Source: Flavipsychrobacter sp. | Lineage (GTDB): Bacteria; Bacteroidota; Bacteroidia; Chitinophagales; Chitinophagaceae | Direction of reading: 5' to 3' | Length of the DNA stretch: 64,000 nucleotides | NCBI GenBank assembly: GCA_016787265.1 | Contig: JAEUVF010000018.1 | Span: 1-64,000, forward strand | Shown here: positions 1-7,271 of the stretch, piece after piece | Position numbering within the stretch: position 1 is the first letter of the stretch | Layout of the letters: the number at the start of each line of letters is the position of its first letter | Translations under genes and position numbers: made by a program | The notes under the pieces: model-generated | The model's database searches: none | What the model saw: only the letters and a program-made list of their open reading frames with translations | Told to the model about the DNA's origin: nothing

Positions 1-82
1 CTAAATCAGCAACCACCATTTTTTTTAACTCAACGGGTTGTGAACAGGCAGTTCTGCCAGATTTATTCAGTTTAAAGCGCAT
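1..82 (-). CDS. partial CDS leaving the left window edge, unknown product
   Basis: Reading the minus strand from position 97 gives an uninterrupted frame to the left edge, with ATG codons at 97 and 82. The residues from 82 begin MRFKLNKSGRTACSQPVELK. An exact TAnnTTTG box (TAGATTTG, minus strand, 99-106) sits 17 bases before the ATG at 82, which favours that start. The gene would be divergent from the XRE/S24 regulator at 403. Only about 27 codons are visible and I do not recognise the family. It could still be a chance frame, since it is short and rests mainly on the promoter-like box. Confidence 0.4.
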   Translation of the reverse strand, partial: MRFKLNKSGRTACSQPVELKKMVVADL

Positions 83-98
83 TGACGAAGTTGCCATA

Positions 99-106
99 CA
101 AATCTA
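99..106 (-). promoter_or_regulatory. -7 box TAGATTTG for the leftward partial gene
   Basis: The minus strand reads TAGATTTG here, an exact match to the Bacteroidota -7 consensus TAnnTTTG, just ahead of the candidate ATG codons at 97 and 82. No TTG is visible at the usual 19-20 base distance, so only the -7 half is supported. Confidence 0.35.
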
Positions 107-194
107 CGTTTTAAACTGTATAGCTATTTCAGGTGCAGACAACTGACTGGTTAGAGAAAAGTGGTCAAATGGACGGAGAAGAGGGGGTGAATGG

Positions 195-325
195 ATGAAG
201 AAGTGAAAGGTGAAAGGTGAAAAGTGAAACGTGAAAGTTTGTGAAAAGATGAAGGTGAAAGAGGGAAGCTCCCATTCACCTTTTCCCTTTGACCATTTTT
301 CACCTTTCATTTTTCGCCTTTCACA
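195..325. repeat. GTGAAAG heptamer array followed by inverted CTTTCAC-type copies
   Basis: Five consecutive heptamers (GTGAAAG, GTGAAAG, GTGAAAA, GTGAAAC, GTGAAAG) run from 203 to 237, with degenerate copies to about 260. The motif then recurs inverted (TTCACC, TTTCACC, CTTTCAC) from about 275 to 325. A small hairpin, GGGA-AGC-TCCC, lies at the centre (263-273). The whole patch could fold into a long imperfect hairpin. It is non-coding: frames through it shadow the repeat. Positions 195-229 are identical to 19608-19642 between sucA and sucB. The 98-402 gap holds only this array and the palindrome at 325-371. Confidence 0.8.
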
Positions 326-371
326 TTTATCAAATAGAAATTTTTCTCAAAAAAATTTCTATTTGATAAAT
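325..371. promoter_or_regulatory. perfect 21-bp inverted repeat, probable repressor operator
   Basis: Positions 325-345 and 351-371 are exact reverse complements separated by CTCAA. The arms are AT-rich and contain ATCAAATAGAAATTT. The repeat ends 31 bases before the start codon of the S24/XRE regulator. It overlaps where a -33 element would lie for a TATTTTCG box at 379-386 (one mismatch to TAnnTTTG). It has no GC-rich stem followed by a T run, so a terminator is unlikely. I infer a dimer-binding site for autoregulation. Confidence 0.6.
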
Positions 372-402
372 TTCTTAGTATTTTCGTGCTAAATCTGTTA
401 GC

Positions 403-1152
403 ATGTCATTTGCCGGAAAAAATCTAAAGCATTTACGTAAGCTGCGGGGATGGACGCAGGAGGATTTTGCTGCCAAATTGAAGATCAAGCGTTCTTTACT
501 GGGTGCATATGAGGAAGAGCGGGCGGAACCCCGACTCGAAGTGCTGGAAATGGTCAGTGAACTTTTTAAAGTGAGCCTGGATGAGCTCTTTCTGAAAGAT
601 TTGTCTGAAACCAAGGGCAGTTATATTGCAAAACGCCGCGCACAGAAACTGGCTGCTGAGCCTACTATCATACAGTATGTGCCCATGAAAGCAGCAGCCG
701 GTTATTTGAATGGTTATGCAGATCCGGAGTTCATTGATGAGCTGAATACCTTCACCCTGCCCATGCTGGCTCCCGGTTCTTACCGCGCCTTTGAAATCGT
801 AGGTGATTCCATGTTACCAACTCCAAGTGGTTCTATTATTGTGGGTGAAAAGGTGGACGATACCGAAAATCTCAAATCCAGCAATACCTATATCGTGGTT
901 TCCCGCCAGGATGGTATCGTTTACAAACGCATTATGAAAAATGGGCGTTCTAAACAGAAACTTACCCTGGTTAGCGATAACCCGGTCTATCAGCCATACC
1001 AGATCGATGCCAATGATGTACTGGAAATCTGGCAGGCACAAATGGTGATTACCCGGGCCAACCACCAACAGCGCTGGGATGTGGACCAACTTGCTTCGAT
1101 TGTATCCAATTTGCATGACCAGGTTAATTCCCTGAAGAAAAAAATGAATTAG
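403..1152 (+). CDS. LexA-like XRE-family transcriptional repressor with S24 peptidase domain
   Basis: This 249-residue protein has an N-terminal XRE helix-turn-helix (about residues 6-62: LRKLRGWTQEDFAAKL, then RSLLGAYEEERAEP). The C-terminal S24/LexA-type domain keeps the parts needed for self-cleavage: Ala99-Gly100 as candidate scissile bond, Ser136 in GDSM and Lys175 in VYKRI. Ser-Lys spacing is 39, close to the 37 of LexA. Family knowledge: such proteins bind DNA as dimers and inactivate themselves when a RecA filament or another signal is present. A 21-bp perfect palindrome directly upstream suggests autoregulation. The neighbouring repair island makes a stress or SOS role plausible, but no target is shown here. 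A GC-rich terminator follows. Confidence 0.88.
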   Translation: MSFAGKNLKHLRKLRGWTQEDFAAKLKIKRSLLGAYEEERAEPRLEVLEMVSELFKVSLDELFLKDLSETKGSYIAKRRAQKLAAEPTIIQYVPMKAAAGYLNGYADPEFIDELNTFTLPMLAPGSYRAFEIVGDSMLPTPSGSIIVGEKVDDTENLKSSNTYIVVSRQDGIVYKRIMKNGRSKQKLTLVSDNPVYQPYQIDANDVLEIWQAQMVITRANHQQRWDVDQLASIVSNLHDQVNSLKKKMN

Positions 1153-1202
1153 CAGGCTTACCCCTGAGATAAATAGGTTGTTTTTAGTACTATGGGTTAG
1201 TA

Positions 1203-1229
1203 AGGCCCCGTTTTTACGGGGCTTTTTTT
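1203..1229 (+). terminator. rho-independent terminator after the XRE/S24 gene
   Basis: The stem GGCCCCGT/ACGGGGCT closes a short T-rich loop and is followed by seven T residues on the plus strand. It lies between the convergent genes ending at 1152 and 1237. Confidence 0.85.
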
Positions 1230-1236
1230 ATGCCCT

Positions 1237-2148
1237 TTAATAAACACTAAAGGCTTCTTTGAACGTATTGCAATGTGCTTCCACGATATCCCGGATATCC
1301 GGAGAATAACCTCCGCCCATAGAAACCGCGCAGGGGATTCCGGCTTTTTTTAGTGTGCTGAATACCAGGTGATCTCTTTCCCGGCAACCTGCTTTGGTTA
1401 CTTTCAACTTTCCAAACTTGTCGCTTTCCAGGATATCCACTCCTGATATAAAAAAGGCAAAATCTGGTTGTACTTTTTCCAGCAATACAGGCAGGTGTTG
1501 TGCCAGTAGCGCCAGGTATTGATCGGTCCCTGTTCCATCTTCAAGCGGAACATCCAGGTCCGATTGCTCTTTATGAAAGGGGTAATTATGCCTGCCATGC
1601 ATACTGAACGTGAATACCTTCGGGTTATATTCAAAAAGTTTGGCAGTTCCATTGCCCTGGTGCACATCGAGGTCAATAACAATTGCCTGCCGGATACTAC
1701 CTTCATCCAGCAACACGTTGGCTGCTACAGCCACATCGTTCAACAGGCAAAAACCTTCGCCTCTGTCGGCAAATGCATGATGGGTTCCGCCTGCTACATT
1801 CAGCGCTACTCCATGTTGGAGAGCATGCCTGGCACAATCAATCGTGCCCTGGGTGATGATGAATTCCCGTTTGGTCAGAGCTTCTGATTGAGGAAACCCG
1901 ATATGACGCTGCTCTTTGGCAGAGAGTGTTTGATCAAGGAGCTTCTGCACATATTCGGAATCATGGGTTTTCAATACCAATTCCAGAGGGCAGCTGACCG
2001 GAGACACCAGTGCTTCTTCTGTAATTATTCCTTCATAGAGTAACTGCTCAGGAATCAGTTCATATTTCAACATGGGAAACCGGTGCCCGGGAGGCAAGGT
2101 GTGTGCATAGATCGGATCAAATGCTATAAATCGTTCGCTGCGCTTCAT
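1237..2148 (-). CDS. histone deacetylase superfamily (AcuC/HDAC-fold) deacylase
   Basis: This 303-residue protein has the zinc-dependent arginase/HDAC fold. Visible motifs are GGTHHAF with catalytic histidines 123 and 124, GEGFCLLNDVA, IDLDVHQGNGT with zinc ligands Asp161 and His163, the third ligand Asp238 in SGVD, and Tyr281 in GGGYSP as the transition-state tyrosine. Bacterial members remove acetyl or related acyl groups from small amines or lysine side chains; the substrate here cannot be read from sequence. There is no signal peptide, so it is cytoplasmic. Its ATG overlaps the stop codon of the repair phosphodiesterase pdeM (ATGA), so the two are almost certainly co-transcribed and translationally coupled. 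Confidence 0.9.
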   Translation of the reverse strand: MKRSERFIAFDPIYAHTLPPGHRFPMLKYELIPEQLLYEGIITEEALVSPVSCPLELVLKTHDSEYVQKLLDQTLSAKEQRHIGFPQSEALTKREFIITQGTIDCARHALQHGVALNVAGGTHHAFADRGEGFCLLNDVAVAANVLLDEGSIRQAIVIDLDVHQGNGTAKLFEYNPKVFTFSMHGRHNYPFHKEQSDLDVPLEDGTGTDQYLALLAQHLPVLLEKVQPDFAFFISGVDILESDKFGKLKVTKAGCRERDHLVFSTLKKAGIPCAVSMGGGYSPDIRDIVEAHCNTFKEAFSVY

Positions 2149-2807
2149 TGTATGGAGATGATTTCCTGTCCGGCTATGGCAAATACCGCGGCACCAGCTT
2201 CCGGTGATACCAACGCCAACCCGGAAAATCCACTGAATGCCGGCAGGATCGCTTTTGCTTTACCAAAATAAAAACAGGGGAGGCGAAGCGATTGTTTACC
2301 CGAACCGCTTAGCAGTACCCCCGGATGCAGGTGACCTGAAAAGATATAGGTGTCGTTGTCTTGCTCCTCCGGCAATTCATCCGGGTCATGAATAAAACTA
2401 AAAGGGCCCCTGGTATAAATGCCAAGCTGCACCTGGATGGCATGTTCTTCATACCAGGCAGGTTGCAGGATATCGTGGTTGCCCCTTACCAGTGTGATGG
2501 CCAAGTCAGCATGATCCTTTCTCCAGCGCGCAAACCAGTCCGATTCCAGGTTATAACTGCTGTGAAAGAAATCACCTACAATTATGAGTTCTTTCGGTTT
2601 ATAATACTGAACCAGGTGAAAGAGGCGCTGCAGGTCCTGTTTGAATACTTCCTGAGGCACTCCAATGCCGGACTTTCTGAAATGGCCGGTTTTCCCAAAA
2701 TGCAGGTCAGAAAGAATAAGAGCGGATTGATCTTCCCAGTAAATCGCTTTCAGGGGGGTGAGCCAGAGCTGCTGACCGAAAAGGGTAAAAGAATGCGGCG
2801 CTTTCAT
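2145..2807 (-). CDS. pdeM: ligase-associated DNA damage response endonuclease PdeM
   Basis: A calcineurin-like metallophosphoesterase of 220 residues. The metal-binding motifs are in order: SDLHFGK (Asp34, His36), VGDFFHS (78-83), RGNHD (109-112), His140, and GHLHP (158-162). The length and the sequence around DLHFGKTGHFRKSGI fit the family found next to ATP-dependent ligase, Lhr helicase and MBL exonuclease genes, where it acts on DNA ends. The other three members lie at 3354-9870 on the same strand, separated by the plus-strand gene at 2865. The 3' end overlaps the HDAC-like gene by four bases. Confidence 0.88.
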   Translation of the reverse strand: MKAPHSFTLFGQQLWLTPLKAIYWEDQSALILSDLHFGKTGHFRKSGIGVPQEVFKQDLQRLFHLVQYYKPKELIIVGDFFHSSYNLESDWFARWRKDHADLAITLVRGNHDILQPAWYEEHAIQVQLGIYTRGPFSFIHDPDELPEEQDNDTYIFSGHLHPGVLLSGSGKQSLRLPCFYFGKAKAILPAFSGFSGLALVSPEAGAAVFAIAGQEIISIQ

Positions 2808-2864
2808 CGGAGGACAAAGCTAAATGCTTTATTTTTAAGAATTCCTAAATCAAATCACCTCAAT

Positions 2865-3353
2865 ATGAACGTCCTTAATCCATTTGAAGAAGAGAAAAAA
2901 AAGTTGCCAACCATGCTGAATGTGCTGACCATTCTGACTTTTATAGGATCGGCGTTTCAGCTGTTCTCCATTCCGCTTTCCAAGTTTGGAATGAACTTCG
3001 CCAAGAAAGCGCTGGAGAACCCCGATGCCCTGGAAAGAATGAGTGAAAAAGAAGTGTCGGATCTGGAGAAAAGCGTACGTGTATTTGATTTAATGGAAGC
3101 CAATTCAACTGCACTCTGGATCGTAACCATCCTGGCGGCAGTACTTTGTATCTACGGTGCTATCCAGATGAGAAAACTGAAAAAGGATGGATTTTTTATT
3201 TATGCTGTAGGTGAAATTCTTCCGGTTATTGGATTTACTATAATTCTTGGTTTCTCCAATGTATTCGTTGGAACCAGCAGTTATGTTTCCAATCTGGGGC
3301 TTCCGCTTTTATTTATTATTTTATATGCAACCCAGCTAAAACATTTGAAATAA
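2865..3353 (+). CDS. small multi-pass membrane protein of unknown function
   Basis: This 162-residue protein has four hydrophobic segments: about residues 18-40, 85-107, 117-140 and 144-160. A charged loop with ALERMSEKEVSDLEKS lies between the first two. The open frame extends further upstream but only as antisense over pdeM, so I start at the ATG at 2865, which directly follows a TATTTTTA box (one mismatch to TAnnTTTG) near 2830. I do not recognise a named family. It interrupts the minus-strand repair island, and its stop codon directly abuts the stop of the convergent helicase gene. Confidence 0.8.
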   Translation: MNVLNPFEEEKKKLPTMLNVLTILTFIGSAFQLFSIPLSKFGMNFAKKALENPDALERMSEKEVSDLEKSVRVFDLMEANSTALWIVTILAAVLCIYGAIQMRKLKKDGFFIYAVGEILPVIGFTIILGFSNVFVGTSSYVSNLGLPLLFIILYATQLKHLK

Positions 3354-5828
3354 TTATTTCAGCAATTGCAATTGCATTTTACGCACCCGGTCTTCCAGAC
3401 TTTCGGAGGATAACTGCTCCCGCTGGCTATCCACTTTTATGGGGAAACAGAAAGGTGTCAGTTTTTCCGGAAAACGTAAAATGATCCGGCTCTGCTGAAT
3501 GCGTTCGAGCATATTTCGTAACCGGGTTTCTTCCATTTGCTGATCAAATACTTCCTGGTAGGCCTGCCGCATTAAGAGATTATCCGGCTCGTATTCCTGG
3601 AATACTTTAAATAGGAGCGAGGCACTTGCCTGTAAGTGTCTCGCTTTTTTATGTTCACCCGGATATCCCTGGAACAATAAGCCACCGATCACCGCGATAT
3701 CCCTGAATTTTCGTTTAGCCATCTCCGTGCTATTCACACTCCGCTGGATATCTGCAAACAGGTTTTCTGTACGGAAGAGTTCATACACATTGGTATCATC
3801 CACCGGGATTGGTTGATCACTCAATAATTCAAATCCATAATCATTCATTGCAAAGGAAAAGCTGATGGGCTGAATTTTACTGATGCGGTAAGCCAGGATG
3901 GCTGCCATTGCTTCATGTACAAGCCTGCCTTCAAAGGGATACACATATAAATGAAATCCATCTTTCGTTTCAATCTGTTCAATCAGTAATTCATTCTCCT
4001 CCGGTACCTGGCTGAGTTGATTCTGCAATTCAAACAAAGGAGCCAGCGCATAGAGTTCAATTTTTTCCGGTCCCGCTTTTCCAGCTTCGTTTAAGGTATG
4101 CCGTAAGAGCTGTCCCAGGTTGGCAGACAAGGGCATCCGTCCACCCATCCAGCTTGGCACTATTGATTTTTTACTGGTTGATTTTCGCACCAGCACTGTC
4201 ATGTCCTTGATCATCACCAGTTCCAGGTTTCTTCCCGCCAGCGTAAACACTTCTCCCGGTTCCAGTCTTGAGATAAACCATTCTTCAATCACACCGATAT
4301 ATCCACCTGATACGAATTTCACTTTCAGCATGGCATCACTTACAATAGTTCCAATATGCATGCGGTGCCGCATTGCAACCCGTCTGCTTGTAATGCGATA
4401 CAATCCATCTATCAGTTCAACTTTTTTGTATTCATCGTACTGCTGTAGTGCCTGTCCGCCATGTACCAGGAATTGTACTACCTGTTGCCATTCCGCTTTC
4501 GTCATCTCCCTGAAACAGAAAGTGGATTTTACTTCACGGAATGCCTGATCTGAAGTAAATCCTTCCGATATAGCCAGTGTGCTGAGGTATTGAATCAGTA
4601 CATCATAACATAACAGGAAGGGCTCCCTGGATTCAATCATTTCCTTCTCCATAGCCTCTTTTAATGCGGCTGCTTCCACCAGTTCAAGGGAGTGGGTAGG
4701 AAGAAAATAAATTCTGCTTACCGCACCTGGCTGGTGACCACTTCTCCCCGCACGCTGTAAAAAGCGCGCTACTCCTTTCGGTGAGCCAACCTGTATAACA
4801 GTCTCGACTGGCCGAAAATCGACTCCCAAATCCAGACTCGCGGTACATACCACACATTTTAATGTACCTGCATGTAAAGCGTCTTCCACCCAGAGACGCA
4901 AATCCTGCTCAATACTTCCATGGTGTAAGGCAATGGCGCCTGCTAATTGTGGTGCCACATCCAGAATAGTCTGGTACCAGCGCTCACTCATCCCCCTGGT
5001 ATTTATAAAGAGCAGGGTAGTGGTGCTCGCTTCAATGATGGGAATTATTTTTTCTACCAGCTTCAATCCAAGATGCCCGGCCCAGGGATATTTTTCAATT
5101 TCATCGGGCAGGATGGAAATAAGTTCTGTTTTCTTTGGTAAACGGGCCCTGACGATCGTACCTGGTTGTTCCAATGGCGATAATAATACCTCCATCGCCT
5201 GTTCCAGGTTGCCGATGGTGGCAGAAATGCCCACAATAGAAAAACTCAGTTCAGGTCGTTGTTCTTTTCTAAGTGCTGCTATTCTACACATGGCCAGTTC
5301 AACCAATACACCCCGCTTGCTTCCAATCAGTTCATGCCATTCATCCACAGCCACCAGCCGGAGTGATTTTAAAAAATCCGGATACCCTTTCTGCGCCAAT
5401 ACCAGGTGCAGGCTCTCGGGTGTTATGATCAGAATTTCCGGCGATTGTCTTTTTTGTTTCTGTCGTTCACTGGTTGGAGTATCACCATTTCGTATACCCA
5501 CGGTCCAGGGTATACCTAAGGCCTGCAAGGCTTCTTCCATAGCACGCCCGATATCTTTTGCCAGTGCTCTTAATGGAGAGATCCATAAGAGTTGCAGGGC
5601 ATGTGGTCGTTTGCTTCGGTAGGTTTCCGGATGTTCATTGATGTATTGAATCAGGGCGCCTAAAAAAACAGAAAATGTTTTTCCATATCCGGTTGGTGCA
5701 TTGACCAGTCCGGAGGAACCAGACAAAATCAACTGCCAGGCTTCTTCCTGGTAGTCGAACGGGGTTCTCTTGTTTTCGGCTAACCATTCCCGAATAACCT
5801 GGTATCCTATCGTTTGCCGGAGCTTCAA
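3354..5828 (-). CDS. ligase-associated DNA damage response DEXH-box helicase (Lhr type)
   Basis: A superfamily-2 helicase of 824 residues. It has Walker A NAPTGYGKT (43-51), a DEWH box (162-165), the ISAT-type motif III, and motif VI QRAGRSGHQPG. A long C-terminal region of the Lhr kind follows. Lhr proteins unwind 3'-tailed DNA or RNA:DNA hybrids; this shorter class is defined by linkage to pdeM, an ATP-dependent ligase and an MBL exonuclease, all present nearby. The cytochrome gene upstream ends three bases before this start, so both probably sit on one transcript. Long plus-strand frames over this gene are antisense shadows. Confidence 0.92.
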   Translation of the reverse strand: MKLRQTIGYQVIREWLAENKRTPFDYQEEAWQLILSGSSGLVNAPTGYGKTFSVFLGALIQYINEHPETYRSKRPHALQLLWISPLRALAKDIGRAMEEALQALGIPWTVGIRNGDTPTSERQKQKRQSPEILIITPESLHLVLAQKGYPDFLKSLRLVAVDEWHELIGSKRGVLVELAMCRIAALRKEQRPELSFSIVGISATIGNLEQAMEVLLSPLEQPGTIVRARLPKKTELISILPDEIEKYPWAGHLGLKLVEKIIPIIEASTTTLLFINTRGMSERWYQTILDVAPQLAGAIALHHGSIEQDLRLWVEDALHAGTLKCVVCTASLDLGVDFRPVETVIQVGSPKGVARFLQRAGRSGHQPGAVSRIYFLPTHSLELVEAAALKEAMEKEMIESREPFLLCYDVLIQYLSTLAISEGFTSDQAFREVKSTFCFREMTKAEWQQVVQFLVHGGQALQQYDEYKKVELIDGLYRITSRRVAMRHRMHIGTIVSDAMLKVKFVSGGYIGVIEEWFISRLEPGEVFTLAGRNLELVMIKDMTVLVRKSTSKKSIVPSWMGGRMPLSANLGQLLRHTLNEAGKAGPEKIELYALAPLFELQNQLSQVPEENELLIEQIETKDGFHLYVYPFEGRLVHEAMAAILAYRISKIQPISFSFAMNDYGFELLSDQPIPVDDTNVYELFRTENLFADIQRSVNSTEMAKRKFRDIAVIGGLLFQGYPGEHKKARHLQASASLLFKVFQEYEPDNLLMRQAYQEVFDQQMEETRLRNMLERIQQSRIILRFPEKLTPFCFPIKVDSQREQLSSESLEDRVRKMQLQLLK

Positions 5829-5831
5829 TAA

Positions 5832-7223
5832 TCAGATGGTTTTGAGGTATTCCAGCACCGCCCTGCGTTCTGTATCTGTGAGTTTGTCGCCAAAAGTATG
5901 ACCATAGTTACCATAGCCTTTCAGTGTGGTATTATAGACCTGGCTGCCGCCGGGTTTATCTACCACTTTGTATTCCCAACTCATGGTTTCGATGTCATAA
6001 CGGGGCTTCTCAAAATTGCGTTGCCAGTAGGTGGGCCGGAGTTTGCTGTTCAGCACGGCTTCCAGTGTAGGTACTGAACCATTGTGCAAATAAGGGGCTG
6101 TGCTCCAGATACCATCCAGTGGTGGTGCTATATATCCATTGAAGGGCACCAGGCTTGCCGGATGATCTCCCTGCGCAAACCAGCTTTTATTGAACCAGTT
6201 TACAAACTGCGGATTCTGATAATTACTCTGGTATAAGGCCGAGTCTGTTTTAATAATTGATGCCGGTATCAGCAAATTAGGATACTCTTCCTCTTCACCA
6301 TATTTCCCATGGCATTTGGAACAGTTATCAATAAAAAGTATGCGTCCTTTTTCAGCCAATGCCTTATCCACTTTTCCAGGATATACAGGTGGACGCAGGC
6401 TGTTGATGTAAGCGAGTACATCACTGATTTGGCGATCCACTTCTGCTGCTTCAGAAGAATCGGTAACGGTTAGCAGGTTGGAGGCCATCAGAAATCTTCC
6501 AAAATCACCCCGACCGAATCCATTATAGAACATGGCATTCTTTTTCCGAAGCAACCACCAGGCTGGCACATCACTGGGAATTACTTCTTTCGGAATATCC
6601 ATATAAGCTGAGTCGGACCATTTCAATGTAATGGGGTCGCGATGCGCTACCAAAACCGCAGCCAGCCGGTCGGCAGCATTTACACCCCGTACGGCAGTGG
6701 TCAAATAGGGGCCGATGGTACCTGCCACCTGCAGGAAATGTTTGCTTGCTTCGTATTTCGCGGGTGCATTGGCTTTCATCATGGTGCCCATCATCCTGAT
6801 GGCAGCAGGATTCAATTGCTGGCCCATGGAGAAATCAATCAATGTATTGCCCATGCCTACAATCAATGAATCATTGAATACCTGCGCATGGCATTGCATA
6901 CAGTTGGGAGCCACCAGATTTTCTCCATTCCCTGCTTTCACCACCGTATAATCATGTGGAACGGATGCATTCAATCCGGATCTGTTCAGATAATTTTTTT
7001 GTTCTTTCCCTTTTCCCATCAGGAAAAAATCATAGGGAATTCCTCCCTTTACATAATCTCCGGTGGTCAGGTACTCAAATCCATGTGCAGCATCCCCGAT
7101 TCTTTGTTTGGATGGTGGAATGGGAACCGGTTTATCGGGATTCAGGGCGGTGGTATGACTGGTTAACAGCACCACGCCACTGCCTGCTAGCAGCACCAAT
7201 AAAAAAAAGATTCGGGTAAGCAT
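5832..7223 (-). CDS. exported diheme c-type cytochrome
   Basis: This 463-residue protein has an N-terminal hydrophobic signal (LTRIFFLLVLLAGSGVVLL) and two haem c attachment motifs, CMQCH (108-112) and CSKCH (about 301-305). A C-terminal STAPYLHNGSVPTL segment is typical of diheme peroxidase/MauG- and RoxA-like proteins. It should be periplasmic and would need cytochrome c maturation proteins; ccmBCD are at 40150-41729. Its position is odd: it lies between the helicase (three bases downstream) and the ligase, inside the repair gene run. The substrate is not evident. Confidence 0.85.
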   Translation of the reverse strand: MLTRIFFLLVLLAGSGVVLLTSHTTALNPDKPVPIPPSKQRIGDAAHGFEYLTTGDYVKGGIPYDFFLMGKGKEQKNYLNRSGLNASVPHDYTVVKAGNGENLVAPNCMQCHAQVFNDSLIVGMGNTLIDFSMGQQLNPAAIRMMGTMMKANAPAKYEASKHFLQVAGTIGPYLTTAVRGVNAADRLAAVLVAHRDPITLKWSDSAYMDIPKEVIPSDVPAWWLLRKKNAMFYNGFGRGDFGRFLMASNLLTVTDSSEAAEVDRQISDVLAYINSLRPPVYPGKVDKALAEKGRILFIDNCSKCHGKYGEEEEYPNLLIPASIIKTDSALYQSNYQNPQFVNWFNKSWFAQGDHPASLVPFNGYIAPPLDGIWSTAPYLHNGSVPTLEAVLNSKLRPTYWQRNFEKPRYDIETMSWEYKVVDKPGGSQVYNTTLKGYGNYGHTFGDKLTDTERRAVLEYLKTI

Positions 7224-7271
7224 AAAAGGGCTATTGTTCCTTAATCTAACAAATTTCAGGCACCCAAGGTT

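Noticed and set aside
195..325. Possible CRISPR-like repeat array
   Set aside because: Units are 7 bp and directly tandem, with no spacers and no cas genes.
2361..2864. N-terminal extension of the membrane protein gene at 2865
   Set aside because: It is antisense to pdeM, which has all its catalytic motifs on the minus strand.
4933..5622. Long plus-strand open frame over the helicase gene
   Set aside because: Antisense shadow of a well-supported helicase; the translation is low in recognisable domain content.
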